A stretch of DNA of 64,000 nucleotides from Brasenia schreberi (Eukaryota > Streptophyta > Magnoliopsida > Nymphaeales > Cabombaceae): positions 28,214,001 to 28,278,000 of the forward strand of contig JAYKKT010000091.1 in assembly GCA_036023115.1 (NCBI GenBank), read 5' to 3'. This document shows, piece after piece, positions 21,893-33,857 of this stretch (position 1 is the stretch's first letter; every line of letters starts with the position of its first letter). The notes below the pieces were generated by a model. That model saw nothing but the letters and a program-made list of their open reading frames with translations, had not been told where the DNA came from and did no database searches. Made by a program: the position numbers and the translations under genes.

Positions 21893-24423
21893 CAGTGTTG
21901 TTAAATACGTATCGCATCGTGTATCATTTTGGTCCATTATACGATATGTAATCTTATTGTATCGCCCATATCGTGCTTTAATATTAAAAAATTGGAAAAA
22001 ATCCAAAAAATAAAAAAACAAAAAAATTATGATAATTGTAAAGAATTCATATAATTTAGACCGCTTGATTCAGGTTAAATCCAGTTTGTATTTATGTGGT
22101 TGATCTGTTATCTATTGAGCTCAAGTTTTAGGTTTGTCATTTTTTTCTATCTTATCATTTTCATGATCTTAATTTAGAATTTCACGGTTGAATAACATTC
22201 TGATTTAACTCTAACATGTGATTGTTACAAAGAATACTGGTTCAAGTTTTACATGGATTAGTTGAGCCTTAAAGTGCCTTATGAAGGCCTTTGTGCATGA
22301 TGATTTACATTTAATTGTCAGTTAGTGAGCCTGTTCTTTTTTTCTTTTTTGCAGCAGCTGATGTGTAAGGCAATCTAAATTGTATGTCATTACTTAATAA
22401 CAAAATTATAAATTAGGTTGAATATGTTATATAAAAGCTTTGTTTTGTTGGGAGGCTACATTTAAGTAGCTAGAATCAGTGTCATCTGTATTCCAGGATA
22501 CGATATAGGGGTCCGTATCGTAGAAGTGTGAGTATTGTGCCGTATCGTGCGATATGGCACCGTATCGCACGATACGGCCAAGGACCCTTTTATTCGCCTC
22601 TCTTCACTGCTCCCCAATGCATCCTCCGGTGGCCCTCCCCTTTTTTGGTGTTTAAGGCATGAAAAAAAGTGCTCTACGGCATCCGTGGAAGACTCCCAAC
22701 TTAGATTATGGTATAACTTTTGTGTTTTTTGGAAAAAATTCGTTATTTTTCGTGTTATTTATGTTTTCTTTTTTTGAATGACCAAATGAGATTTCAAATA
22801 CAGTCTTCAGGAGTACATTTGGAATGCATGTGTTAGACTGTTGAGGATTACATGTCCTTTTGTGAAGGTTTTGAGATTCGCAGATAGTGAGGAGAAACCA
22901 TCTATGGGCTACCTTTATGAAGCCATGAATATGACAAAAAAAAGCCATTAGAAGTAATTTCAATGAAAGAAAGAGGGATTATGTGCTTGTGTAGAACGTT
23001 ATAGATAATAGATGGAACAAACAGTTGCATCAGCCTATTCATGCAGCAACATATTACCTAAACTCAATATTCAAGTACTCAATAAGTTTCAAAAGGGACA
23101 GAGGTTAATCGAGGCATCATTGATTGTATAGACAGATTAGTCCCTGATGAGAGTAAAACAGATGATATACATCAAGAGATGAAGATCTATGATAATACTC
23201 TTCACTTGATGGGTTTGCCTGTAGCAATCCGCAATCGTACTAATATGCGTTCAGGTAAACTGTTTATGTTCGTAATTAAGTTTCTTAAATCTTACATTTA
23301 TTGTGGATTAAGTTCCTGATGTTTGTCTTTTTCTATAAATGTTTGGTGGAATAGGTTTGGAAGTGATTGTCTAAATCTTACAAAATTTTGTAGTAAGAGT
23401 TCTGAGCCAAATCTCTAGTGCAACGAGTTGTGAAAGGAATTAGAGTGTCTTTGAACACATCCACATAAAAAAATGCAACAGGTTAGAACATAAGCGGCTC
23501 AATGACTTAGTTTTCATCCGTTCTAACATGCGACTTCAATAAAGGTAATCTTGTAATAGTTATTACTCAAAGATTCAATTCAATATTTTGTTTGAACTTT
23601 GACTTCATATGTTAATATTATTTACTAATTACTTATCTTTCATTCTTTTAGGCAATTAAAAAAGTTAAATAGATAAAAAAGTCAATTTGATCTTTGATAT
23701 AATAGAGGAGTAAATTATGGAAGATAATAAAAAAAATGCACTCCTAACTGAAGAAAATATTGTACAGATTAATTTGGAAGGAGTGCAACATCATCAAGGA
23801 GATAAAGTTTTTGATTTTGAAACAGAAGGTGGTGAGGATCTTCAACAAGGAGAAGATAGAAGACTATTTAGTTGATGATCCTGATTATAATATGTAAATG
23901 TATTTCATTTTTTGCTTTAATATATGTAATTCTTTTTCAATTGTTGAATGGTGAATGATGAATATGTACTAACTTTGCACTATATAAATTCTTTGCAATT
24001 ATAAGATTTTTTTCCTATTTTTTTAGTATTAGATTACAATACACTACGATACGTATGTATCATATCCAGGACCAAAATGATACACGATACGATACGCATC
24101 GAACAACACAAATTATAAAAACAAGCACCTCATATTGAAAATTAGTATTTTGCTTGTTAGATGTAAAAAAGTTCATTATGTTTTCAGAGTTTATTTCTGT
24201 TTTAGGTTTAAAATGAGAGAAATATTTTGAACTAACACTATTTTGAAAAATATTGTATGTTGATAACCTTGATACGTTAAAAAACATATTTATTTTTTCT
24301 ACTTTAGAATGGGCAAACAATACGGGCAATACGGGTTGTATCGTAATATGCAGCCTGTATCGTGCGATACAATCTCATAAGTTACGTGGCACGAAACGTA
24401 TACGTGCGATATAAATAACACTG
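21893..24423 (+). mobile_element. hAT DNA transposon with TIRs and imperfect 8-bp TSD
   Basis: The left end reads CAGTGTTGTTAAATACGT, and the right end, complemented, reads CAGTGTTATTTATATCGC. Flanks are GTACTTGA (21885-21892) and ATACTTGG (24424-24431), matching at 6 of 8 positions, as expected for an old hAT insertion. Subterminal ATCGTAT-type repeats lie at both ends. A second, internal hAT-like terminus (ACGATACGATACGCATCGAACAACAC when read to about 24108, in pieces) suggests nesting or a composite element. Coding sense is plus. Confidence 0.8.
22780..23880 (+). pseudogene. hAT transposase C-terminal half
   Basis: Plus-strand reading gives PFVKVLRFADSEEKPSMGY followed by LYEAMN near 22855-22930, then MEQ-VASAYSCS-type sequence corresponding to the HRPLHAA region, and DESKTDD-like residues around 23145. 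An intron-like gap with GT...AG borders lies at about 23253-23338. After it comes WWNRFGSDCLNL near 23350 and an ELECL-THPHKK segment near 23440 matching CERNWSVFEHIHTKK after decay. The acidic tail EDNKKNALLTEENIV lies at about 23720. Many stops interrupt it, and no BED finger was found, so only the last half remains. Confidence 0.75.
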
Positions 24424-24580
24424 ATACTTGGTGACTTCAGTTGTAACTATGAAGCCAAAGCCACGTTCTTGCAAGCTTGTCAAAATCCGTTTCAGGCAGA
24501 TAAAAAACAGAAAAGGCTGAAGCCAAACTGGCACAAAAATATTCTAATACTTTCAGATTTTTATTTGAAATTGATATACA

Positions 24581-24882
24581 TGAAGATGCATGGAATTTCG
24601 TATTATTGAAGGAGAAAAATTCAGATTACAACACGAAAATTCAATCGACAGCGTGCAACCCTTCTTGGGTTCTGCAGTTGCTGCCTTCTATCCTTTCTCT
24701 CTTAACTAAACTTAATGACACTCTATTATATATTACTTATTCTAACTTGAATGATTAATTTACCCCCACTTAAGTAAAGACTCAATATGACATGATAGGA
24801 GCAGATTTGTCTATATCATGAAATACATAATACTAGTGACACATAATACAATACTCATGTAAATTCTGATATTCTTTTAACA
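24581..24882 (-). repeat. Copia C 3' LTR
   Basis: A 302-bp repeat matching 33858-34161 with scattered substitutions (for example CGACAGCGTGCAACCC versus CGGCAGTGTGCAACCT). The divergence is much greater than between the LTRs of copia D nested inside, as expected for the older host element. Confidence 0.88.
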
Positions 24883-25514
24883 CTACCTGAGGAAGATGTT
24901 TAAAACTCTGTAATTGCCGCATAATCAGTCTAATGTGGCCTTTGGAACTGCTTTAGTCAATATGTTCGTCATTTGACTTTCTGATTTCATGTGTTGCACT
25001 TGTAATATTTTGTTTGCAATCTTTTCTCTTATAAAATGGCAATCTACTTCTATGTACTTCGTTTTTTAATGTTGAACAGGATTAGTAGCGATTTGAATTG
25101 CAGTCTATGGATATTGAAAGTTTGATTTGTTGTTAGAGTTTGGTAAGTAGAGAAATAAGTCATAATTCTTCGCTGGTTTCTTATGTTGTTGCCCTATACT
25201 CTGCCTCAGCACTTAATCTGGCCACTAAAAATTATTTTTTGCTTTTCCATGAGATTAAATTTCATATAACTAGTTATGGACTTTGTATCATCCACAAATC
25301 CTGCCCAGTCAGCATCTGTATACAACTCTAGATCTGTGTGCATGTTTGGAGTATAGAATACCATTACCAGGAGTATTTTTCAAGTATTTGAGTACCTACT
25401 ATATCAACTTTCCTACTAGTTGCTATTATCTCTTAGTATCACTGAGTTCTGTCGCCTTCGAATACCAGCTTGTGATTAATGTCCATTGGAATCTCACTTG
25501 GTTTTGATTCCATG

Positions 25515-26635
25515 AGAGGAAAAAAATCCTAAAAGAATTCCAGCCTCTTTAGCCATAGTCCAAGGAGGAAAAAATCTTAGAAAAATTCCAGCAAAAAAGG
25601 GAGGAAAGAGAGAGAAAAGGATGAAGAAGGATGTCAGCCCCCTTACCCATATTCCAAGGAGGAGACGCCCAAGAAGCCCAAGTCACTGGCCAACCAGGTT
25701 TTCCTCATCTCATTTCTTTTTCCATTCAATTCAGTTGTAATACTTTGAGTATCCAAGTTTTACATGCAATAACATGAGTACGTAAATCGGTCTAATGCTG
25801 GATTAAATATCCATAAGATTGTGTAGAGGCAGGCAAGGAGTTATGATCACATATATATATATATATATATCCAATAGAGCTATCCACCTTGAGAGAGATT
25901 CCCCAATATTTTATATGTGGATGAGCTACCTCCCCAAACAAACACAAGTCCTTAACATAAAATTTTTTGGATGATCACTAATACATTAAGGATCAAATCG
26001 GATGCATCATTAGCATTTTACAAAGAAAACGTTGAAAATTTCAGTATATTGGTTAACATCTATTAAAATTTTCAAGAAATTTTGGATATGAGTGAGGTCA
26101 AGAATAAATCATAAAAAACCGAACTCAACCCGAAACAAAATTTGTTTGTGCTGAAAATCTCATGACAAACCTTTAAAACCCTCGTAACTATGTCTGTAGA
26201 TGCCCAAAAAGCATGAAAATAGTTTTATTGAAAGCTTACTTCTATAGCTTTCTAACCTTACCAATTTTATAAAAATATGAATTCTACGTACATAGATACA
26301 AGCGTTTTACTGAGCCTTTGTATTTCTATCATAGAGTTTGTTCTGAATTTCAGAATCACATTCGGTTAGAAATCTTTCCCGATTTAATTCTGATCATTGA
26401 GGAAATAAAAATATCCAATAAAGCTTCGTACCTAGGTCTTGCTTAAGTAATTTTTTTTGGGATTTTTGAATCCCTGCAAAACACCAAAAAAAATTGCAAA
26501 CATCTTGTGCTGGAAACATATCCGATTATGTTTTTTAGGCCATCAACTAATTTTGCCAAGTAAAGAACGTGCTCCTTTTGGAAAATATGCTTTGATTGAA
26601 AAATTGTTTCGAAAAATTTTGGATCATAAATTACA
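25515..26635. mobile_element. Unclassified insertion of about 1.1 kb in copia C RT
   Basis: The RT reading frame is continuous in sense up to FLGIEVLKLQSGMFLT on the minus strand (ending at about 26635) and resumes as ESKPSEIPMD near 25510. The sequence between is foreign and includes an (AT)n run at 25852-25870. On the minus strand the foreign part starts TGTAATTTATG, so it may be a solo LTR. I found no target duplication and about 40 bp of RT seems lost, so the nature of the insertion stays open. Confidence 0.45.
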
Positions 26636-27600
26636 GTTAGGAACATACCACTTTGTAACTTTAGGACCTCAATTCCCAGAAAGTAATGAAGTTGTCCAAG
26701 GTCTTTCAAATCGAATAATTGATGTAGTCTTTTCTTTAGGTGGCTGATTTCTTCTATGTCATCACTTGTTACCATAATATTAACATACACGATTAATATA
26801 GAAATTCCATTTCCAAATTTAAAGAATAGAGTATGATCATTTTTACTCTTTGTGTATCTAAGGCTAATGATGCCTTTACTAAATTTTTTGAACTAGGCAC
26901 GTGGTGAATGTTTCAGTCCGTATAGAGCTTTTTTTAAGAAACAAACTTGCTTGGGACCATAGATATGTCTCAATCCTTGAGGTATTTTTATATATACCTC
27001 TTCACTAAGATCTCCTTGTAATAATACATTCGTAACACTCAATTGCCATATTTTTCATCCCTTATTTGCTGTTAGACTGATCAATGCTCATACTGATGCT
27101 ATTTTTACCACGGGAGCAAAAGTTTCATTATAGTCAATTTTGTAAGATTGACTATATCCTTTTGCCACTAGTCTGACTTTATATTTATCGATTTCGCCAG
27201 TGAGCTTATACTTTATTGTGCATACCCACTTACATCCAACAACTTCTCTCCCCTTAGGTAGAGACACAATCTCCTAAATCTGGTTCTTCTTCAAGACATC
27301 TATCTCTTCCTTGATAGCATGCTGCCATTTTCTAAATGTGTTGCTTCTTCCCAAGTTTTTGGAATCTTTATGTCTTCTAAATTCGCTGCAAATAATTGAT
27401 AATTTGATGAGACTTTCCTATAATCAATGTAATTACTAATTAGATACACTTCTGCGTTTTTCTTTTCGCAAAACAATGAGCATGTCTTGTGTTGACTGCA
27501 CATGAATATTATCTTCACGTGATTGATATTTATTTCTTATTCCTCTTGTGTATATTTGGCTGAAAAAATGTCTTTGTTGTCCTTCAATTGTGTTATCCTC
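26636..27600 (-). pseudogene. Copia C reverse transcriptase remnant
   Basis: Minus-strand pieces include a pre-RT linker (27300-27518), [15 protein letters not shown] sequence near 27215, and RT to LKKRLHQLFDLKDLGQ followed by LHYFLGIEV (26640-26790). The catalytic YVDD is replaced by a YVN-I sequence in VYVNIMVTSDD, and stops are frequent, so the enzyme is dead. RNase H remnants with [15 protein letters not shown] as the antisense shadow lie at 25140-25280. Confidence 0.75.
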
Positions 27601-27813
27601 CTCATGACATCTTTCCTTATCTTATTCATCATCTTCTTCATAGAGTATCAATAATAGCATTTCCTCTTGTTTTGCTGCGTTTTTAGTCTCCCCTTCACTG
27701 CTATAGTAATATAAAGATTCAGGAAAGGTAAATCTCTAGATACAAAAAATTTCTTCGTAGTTAGATAATAGCAGCCCTTTTGAAAGGAGAAATAATAACA
27801 AACACACATTTCA

Positions 27814-28123
27814 TGTTGAAATCGAGGGATCTACACAAAATAAACATCTTTATTTCATAGTAAAGAATGACTTACAAGACTGTGCAGGTCGGCTGCCACT
27901 CTGCTGCCGCCTGCACCTCTTTAATCATCGTTAACCTAAACCTAAACACTAATACACATTTTTATACTTAAGTTATTCTAACTTAAAAGACACAATTACC
28001 CCTACTTAAAAACTAACTTTAAATATACCTTTAAATATAACATAGACTTAACGACAAACTGACCTAAATTAACTTTGAGAGTAAGACTCAACTTGCAACT
28101 AAACTAAATATCAATTTCCAACA
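27814..28123 (-). repeat. Copia D 3' LTR
   Basis: A 310-bp direct repeat nearly identical to 31247-31556, ending AATTTCCAACA and beside a minus-strand polypurine tract. The near identity implies a recent insertion, since LTR pairs are identical when an element integrates. Confidence 0.94.
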
Positions 28124-28219
28124 CGCCCCCTCAAGTTGGGTCTACGAGACTTGAAATGCCCAACTTGATAAATGCTTGTTTGAATCCATTACGAGGAACT
28201 GCTTTTGTAAAAATATCAG

Positions 28220-28882
28220 CTAATTGATTTCTAGAGGCCACATGGATAAGGTTGAATAATCCTTAGAAAATTTTTCTCTGATAAAATGACAGTCTACTTC
28301 AATGTGCTTGGTCCTCTCATGAAAGACTGGATTCATTGTAATTTGTAAAGCTGCTTTGCTGTCAGTAAAGAATTCAATTGGAGTGTCAATCCTCATCCCA
28401 ATCTCAGTAAGGAGTAAAATAATCCATAGTCCTTCACACATTCCTGACGCAATTGCTCTATATTCTGCTTCAGCACTTGATCTGGCTACCACAGTTTGTT
28501 TTTTACTTTTCCAGGATATAATGTTACCTCCCAGGCACACTACATATCCAGAAGTTGACTTCCTGTCTGTTTTTGAGCCTACCTAATCTGCATCTGAGTA
28601 GATTTTTATATCAAGATTACTATGTGGAGCATAGAATAGGCCATACGCAATTGTTGACTTCAAGTATATGATAATATGAAACACTATGCTCATATGATAT
28701 TTAGAGGGAGCATGCATCCATCTACTGATGTATCCCACGGCAAAACAAATATCAGGCCTTGTAATGGTAACATAAATTAACTTTCCAACTAGTTTCTGGT
28801 ATCTTCCAATATCCTGATAAGGTTCTAACGAATCATGTGAAGTAACCTTCTCAATCTCCATAGGAATAGAACATACTCGCAA
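28220..28882 (-). pseudogene. Copia D RNase H and RT C-terminus (frameshifted from RT)
   Basis: The segment 28583-28882 reads YQKLVGKLIYVTITRPDIC and IYSDAD, and after a stop the segment 28220-28540 continues with [22 protein letters not shown] and [11 protein letters not shown], then [15 protein letters not shown]. These are copia RNase H catalytic neighbourhoods, all well preserved. A frame change near 28850 separates it from the RT frame, and one stop follows SDAD, so only two lesions disable this part. Confidence 0.85.
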
Positions 28883-29613
28883 TTCTCCATTTTAGTTTCT
28901 TTCAGTAGATCCAGGATGTATTTCCTTTGACTTAGAAATAGGTGATCCTTTTTGTGTATCACTTCTATACCCAAAAAATAATGCAATCTTCCCAAATCTT
29001 TTAAATCAAATAGCTTGTTCAATCTCTTCTTAAGATCAATAATTCCTTCTTTATCATCACCAGTAATGATTATATCATCAACATAGACTAACAGTATAGT
29101 AGTTTTCTGACCCTGCTGGATGAACAATGTATGATCACTGACACACTGCTTGAAACCCAGATGCTTAACACCATCACTAAACTTCTCAAACCACACCCTT
29201 GGAGATTGTTTTAGGCCATAAATGGATTTTCTCAGTCTGCATACCTTATTTTCTTCTTTATTGTGATGATATCCCTGTGGTACATCCATATAAATATCTT
29301 CTGCCAAAACTCCCTGAAGAAATGCATTTTTTACATCCAGTTGCCATAATTCCCATCCTTGATTAATTGCTACACTCAAAATAATTCTGATGGTATTCAT
29401 TTTGGCTATTGGAGCAAAGGTTTCTGTGTAATCTATATTATATAACTGACTGTAACCTTTTGCTACTAGCCTTGCTTTGTATCTCTCTATGGTGCCATCA
29501 GCTTTATATTTTACTGAAAAAACCCACTTGCATCCTACGGTCTTCCTCTCTGAAGGTAGATCCACTAGTTCCCATGTATGATTTTGTTCAAGTGCTGTAA
29601 TCTCTTCTTTCAT
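28825..29613 (-). CDS. Copia D reverse transcriptase open frame (262 codons)
   Basis: The open frame covers almost the whole copia RT domain: GCKWVFSVKYKADGTIERY near residue 28, VAKGYSQ, DVKNAFLQGVLAEDIYM, IYGLKQSPRVWF, then the catalytic LLVYVDDIIITGDD near residue 178, and DLGRLHYFLGIEV. YVDD is intact. The frame runs off by frameshift before RNase H. It encodes the RNA-directed DNA polymerase of an element that otherwise lacks protease and most of integrase. It is antisense to the host gene model. Confidence 0.88.
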   Translation of the reverse strand: MKEEITALEQNHTWELVDLPSERKTVGCKWVFSVKYKADGTIERYKARLVAKGYSQLYNIDYTETFAPIAKMNTIRIILSVAINQGWELWQLDVKNAFLQGVLAEDIYMDVPQGYHHNKEENKVCRLRKSIYGLKQSPRVWFEKFSDGVKHLGFKQCVSDHTLFIQQGQKTTILLVYVDDIIITGDDKEGIIDLKKRLNKLFDLKDLGRLHYFLGIEVIHKKDHLFLSQRKYILDLLKETKMENCEYVLFLWRLRRLLHMIR

Positions 29614-30036
29614 AGCTGCCTTCCACCCTAGATGTAGCTGTGCCTCTTCAAAAGTTCATGGAATATAGGTATTATCTGTATTTGTTACAAACACTTGGTA
29701 TTCTCTGGGATAATTAGTATATGACACCATATTTTCTATGGAATATTTTGCCACCTGTCGTTTTCCTTTCCTGAGTGCAATAGGTAAGTCTTCTGAGTTT
29801 GAGGATGTTACATGTGTAGGAGGCAAATCTGATTCGAGACAGGGATTCTGAGTAGTAGGTGGTCGTGAAAAAAGAATGCCTATGTCACCTCTGGTATATA
29901 CTTGCCATGAAGTTGCATTGTATCTTCATCTTTCCAATCATTTAAGGATGGCATTGTAGCTGGCGGAAGTGGTATCACGTTCTGAGATAGGGTGTCCGAT
30001 GGAAGAGTTTCCTGTATATTATAGAAAGGAGAATTT

Positions 30037-30835
30037 TCATGAAATGTGACATCCATTATAACATATACTCTCCTTTTTAGAGGATTGTAATTGAAGCCCT
30101 GATAAATAGCCCTTTTGAGATGAAGAATATCCTAAGAAAATACACGTAATTGATCTGGCATCTAGTTTATCCCTGAAGCCCTGATGAATATGAACAAAAC
30201 AAGTACAACCAAAGACTCTGGGAAGTAGGTGAAAATGCTTCTGGGAAGGAAATACTAAATGAAAAGGAGTATCACCATTCAGAACTTTGCTGGGCATTCG
30301 GTTTATCAGAAATACGACTGTTTGAATGGCATTCAGAAATACTAAATGAAAAGGAGTATCACCATTCAGAAATACGACTGTTTGAACAGCCTCTTCTGGG
30401 AAGTAGGTTCGAAAAAAATTGTAGCTCTTCCCATAAACCTCTGAGTTCAGCATAATACTCGCTTACTAGTCTGCCTCCTTGCCTGCACTTCCTGATTTTC
30501 TCAATGAGATTATATTTTTTAGCGATGTTCTTCCGCTGAGCATACGCATCCTGAACAGCAAGCCAAATGTCCCTCGCTGTTTCCAAAAACATAAATGTGT
30601 TGCCTATTGATGGTGTCATTGGTTGAATTAGCTATGCACTAACTAGTGCATTCTCCTTGTGCCATCGTGAATAGAGTGGATCTGTGATCGGAGGTTGGGG
30701 TATATCTCCTGTCAGGTAATCCCAGCGCCCCCTTGCCATTATGGCCAATTCCATTGATCGAGCCCACTGAAGATATTTCTTTCCATCCAATTTTAAATTT
30801 GTGATCTGAAATCCTTCTCCTTTGTCGGATGACAA
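30037..30835 (-). pseudogene. Copia D gag fused to integrase C-terminus across an internal deletion
   Basis: Minus strand: gag starts MSSDKGEGFQITNLKLDGKK (30632-30835), meets one stop, continues as FLETARDIWLAVQDAYAQRK to YYAELRGLWEELQFFSNL (30359-30619), then jumps into the late integrase region QTVVFLINRMPSKVLNGD followed by FGCTCFVHIHQGFRDK (30037-30340). The zinc knuckle, protease and integrase D,D region are absent. The join is scrambled: a 36-bp block (30249-30284) recurs at 30336-30371 and a 21-bp block (30306-30326) recurs at 30366-30386. Confidence 0.9.
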
Positions 30836-31246
30836 TTGTTCATTACCTTATCCTAACTTTAAACCTTTCATGACAATGGGCAAATTAACTCAATCACACG
30901 TTTTTTTTTTCAATTGAGTCTTGAGTCAGCCAAAGAGTTTTTTTTTTTCGAAACTTCACGCAGCGAAGCAACTGGGATGAATCTCAGCTGAACTAGATAT
31001 GTCTCCAAACTGAATTAACTTTTTGTCACATTTAAAAAAACAATACCGATGTCCCATGTTATGCTGTCAACGTTCCCCTTTTTTTTTGAAATCTGTTCTG
31101 GATAGGACTACACTGATCTTGGCCTGATCAGTCCACCAAAAAACCAAACGAAGAATGTTTTTTCTGCCGCCACCCAAGAGGATCACGTTATGCTGTTATC
31201 GAGACTTCACGGATTCCAATAACCCTCGATTTCCGTTCTGATACCA

Positions 31247-31556
31247 TGTGGAAATCGAGGGATCTACACAAAATAAACATCTTTATTTCATAGTAAAGAA
31301 TGACTTACAAGACTGTGCAGGTCGGCTGCCACTCTGCTGCCGCCTGCACCTCTTTAATCATCGTTAACCTAAACCTAAACACTAATACACATTTTTATAC
31401 TTAAGTTATTCTAACTTAAAAGACACAATTACCCCTACTTAAAAACTAACTTTAAATATACCTTTAAATATAACATAGACTTAACGACAAACTGACCTAA
31501 ATTAACTTTGAGAGTAAGACTCAACTTGCAACTAAACTAAATATCAATTTCCAACA
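31247..31556 (-). repeat. Copia D 5' LTR
   Basis: Partner of 27814-28123. The primer-binding site adjoins it at 31233-31246. The leader 30836-31232 between it and gag contains runs of T and no ORF. Confidence 0.94.
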
Positions 31557-31561
31557 TTTCA

Positions 31562-32240
31562 CACCTCTAAGATCAAGTTTATCTCTATTGTCATGACAAA
31601 TACGTACAAAGCACACGCACCCAAAGACCCTAGGAGTCAAATTGAATAAATTTTCACTAGAAAACAACTATAAGGGTACCTTTTCATCCAAACACGATAA
31701 TAGTGTTCAATTTAATAGATATATTGCTGTTAGAACCGTCTCACCCCGTAGATATTTTGGGGCTGAACTGTCAATCACTAGTGTCCTTGCCATCTCCAGT
31801 ATATACTGATTCCGTCTTTCTGCAATTCCGTTATGTTGTGGAGTATACACACATGATGTTTGATGTATAATTCCATGAGATGCTAGGTAATTTTTTAAGG
31901 TGACTGATGTATACTCACTCCCATTGTGTGATCGAACAACCTTAACTTACCCGTGAAATTGTTTTTCAACAAATCTATATAATAATAGAAATATAATAGC
32001 AATTTTATCTCTAGATTTCAGCAAGCAAACAATTATAAAGCGAGAGTAATCATCAATAAACAAGACAAAATATATGTGGTCAATAATAGAGACAACTAGG
32101 CAAGGTCCTCATACATATGAATGTATCAAATCAAATATACCATAAGATCTTGACATGCTTTTAAAGAAAATAAACCTAACATGTTTTCCTAATTAACATG
32201 CCTCACACTAAATGTGGGTGTCACTCTTGAGTTTTGCCAA
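31562..32240 (-). pseudogene. Copia C integrase remnant
   Basis: Minus-strand reading: FDLIHSYV-GPC near 32130, YFVLFIDDYSRF near 32065, VVRSHNGSEY near 31925, QHNGIAERRNQYILEMA near 31835 and KYLRGETVLTAIYLLN near 31750. The second catalytic aspartate (RSDNGGEY in functional copies) is histidine, and the first (HSDVWGP) is Y, so the integrase could not join DNA. The downstream end is cut by copia D. Confidence 0.75.
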
Positions 32241-32423
32241 TTGCAGTATTCTAGTGTAAAGTTTTTGAATTGGAGGGTGTCCCAACCGACGACGCCAAAA
32301 CACTAGTTCTTCTTTATGCTGCGTTGATGTCATATTTGCTGATGTGTTTTCTCTTCTTTCCTCGTAATTATAAAGTCCTCCACTCTTCCTACCATATCCA
32401 ATAGTCTTTCTCGTCGTTAGTTC

Positions 32424-33620
32424 CTAAAATACACAGATAAAAAAATGTATTGTATTATTCAATCTAGATGATAAAGCACTAATCGAGAGAAGATTTATAG
32501 AGATCTGCGGTATATATAAAACATGATCAAGCATTTCAAATACTGTCCATAATTTTCCTCTTTCGATTACTGATATGAATGAATTATCTGTAATCTTGAC
32601 TTTATCATTCAATTCCACATAATCAAGAAAGCCCTCTTTAAAATTCACCATGTGTTAGCACTTGAGTCAATAACCCAATATATATACGACGATGAATTAA
32701 TATAAAAAATATTATCACTAGGTCCTCCTTGTTGCAGCCATGGTTGCATGAATCCTTTCTAAAGAGATTGCTGTAGAAGAAGAGTTTTCTCCCTACCCTT
32801 AAGTCCCTCCAAACGCTTCAAAATCATATTAATTACTTCACTTGTACTTTCGTTGTTATTTTCTGTATTCCCTATAATTATAGCTTTATCTTTAATATAA
32901 TGTGACTTTCCTATCAATTTCCAACACCATTTCTTAGTGTGTCTGGCTTTCCTATAATAGTTGCATCTCATCATGTCTTGCCCATCTGAGGAGTCACGGC
33001 CTCCACCTCTAGAACCCTCTCTATCTCTCGTGGATGGACGATATCTTTTTCTCTTATTAGTAACGAGTACACAATGCCAAGTGTAGGCATCTCCCCACTT
33101 GCTAGAATGTTGCATTATATATTTTCATATTCAGTTGAAACTCCTCGTAGTAAATAAAAGACTTTCTTCTTTTTAAATTTACTTGCCCTCTCTCTAACAC
33201 ATTCTTTGCAATGAATCATGGTGAAGTAAGACAATTCATCCCATAGATTTCTCATTTCTACATAGAAATCACTGATTGTTTTGTCCTTGCATACATTTTT
33301 GTATTTTTTCAAGAAGCTCATATTCTTTTGTAATATTTTTCTTTCGTGAATATGTATCTCTCATGGTCTCAAGGTAAAAGTACGATCGTCCAACATTGAG
33401 CATTATAGAGTTGATAAGTCATGCGACTACAAAAGCATCATCCCGCTCCCATCATAGGTAGTCAGGACTCTCTAAATCTGCTTTTTCACATGCACTAGTA
33501 AGGTAATCTATCTTTTCTTTTGCCTTACTCCAAGAAGAACTGACCTAGACAATTCTAGGTAGTTTTTTCCATCCAGTTTCACATTGGTTATAATCAAGGA
33601 TTCGTTTCTTTCTTTGTGCC
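32424..33620 (-). pseudogene. Copia C gag and protease remnant
   Basis: Minus-strand pieces: gag with ISDFYVEMRNLWDELSYF and FYLLRGVSTEYENI (33115-33321), a nucleocapsid finger CNYYRKARHTKKWC with the second cysteine lost (32759-33115), then the protease motif WVIDSSANTW near 32680, where the usual DSG is DSS. A frame at 32424-32651 continues with LYIPQISINLLSISAL, the end of the protease fold. All are broken by stops or frame changes. Confidence 0.78.
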
Positions 33621-33857
33621 CTCAACGATCAACCATCTTTCCTTTCAAAAAATATTCTAAACTAACCTAAATGTTGTCTTGTGTGCAAGTTTCACGAAAG
33701 AAATGCAGAAATCGGTTGTTGTGGAGAAATTTGAAAGTGCGGAAATATGAAAGTGCAGAAATATTATCAGTTGCTCCTACTGTCTCTTCCACACACTTGA
33801 CGTGTGCTAGCAGCTTACCTTCACCTTCGATTCACGCAACCCACTCTAATACCATAT

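Larger units (their letters stand above)
27814..31556 (-). mobile_element. Ty1/copia LTR retrotransposon D (young, internally deleted, nested in C)
   Basis: LTRs of 310 bp lie at 27814-28123 and 31247-31556. They look identical except for TGTTG versus TGTGG at the outer start. The flanks are a perfect 5-bp duplication TTTCA (27809-27813 and 31557-31561). The minus-strand primer site, complement of 31233-31246, reads TGGTATCAGAACGG, and the polypurine tract core TTGAGGGGGCG lies at 28124 onward. At 3.7 kb it is shorter than a full copia because the gag end, zinc knuckle, protease and integrase catalytic core are missing. The insertion splits the integrase region of copia C. Confidence 0.95.
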
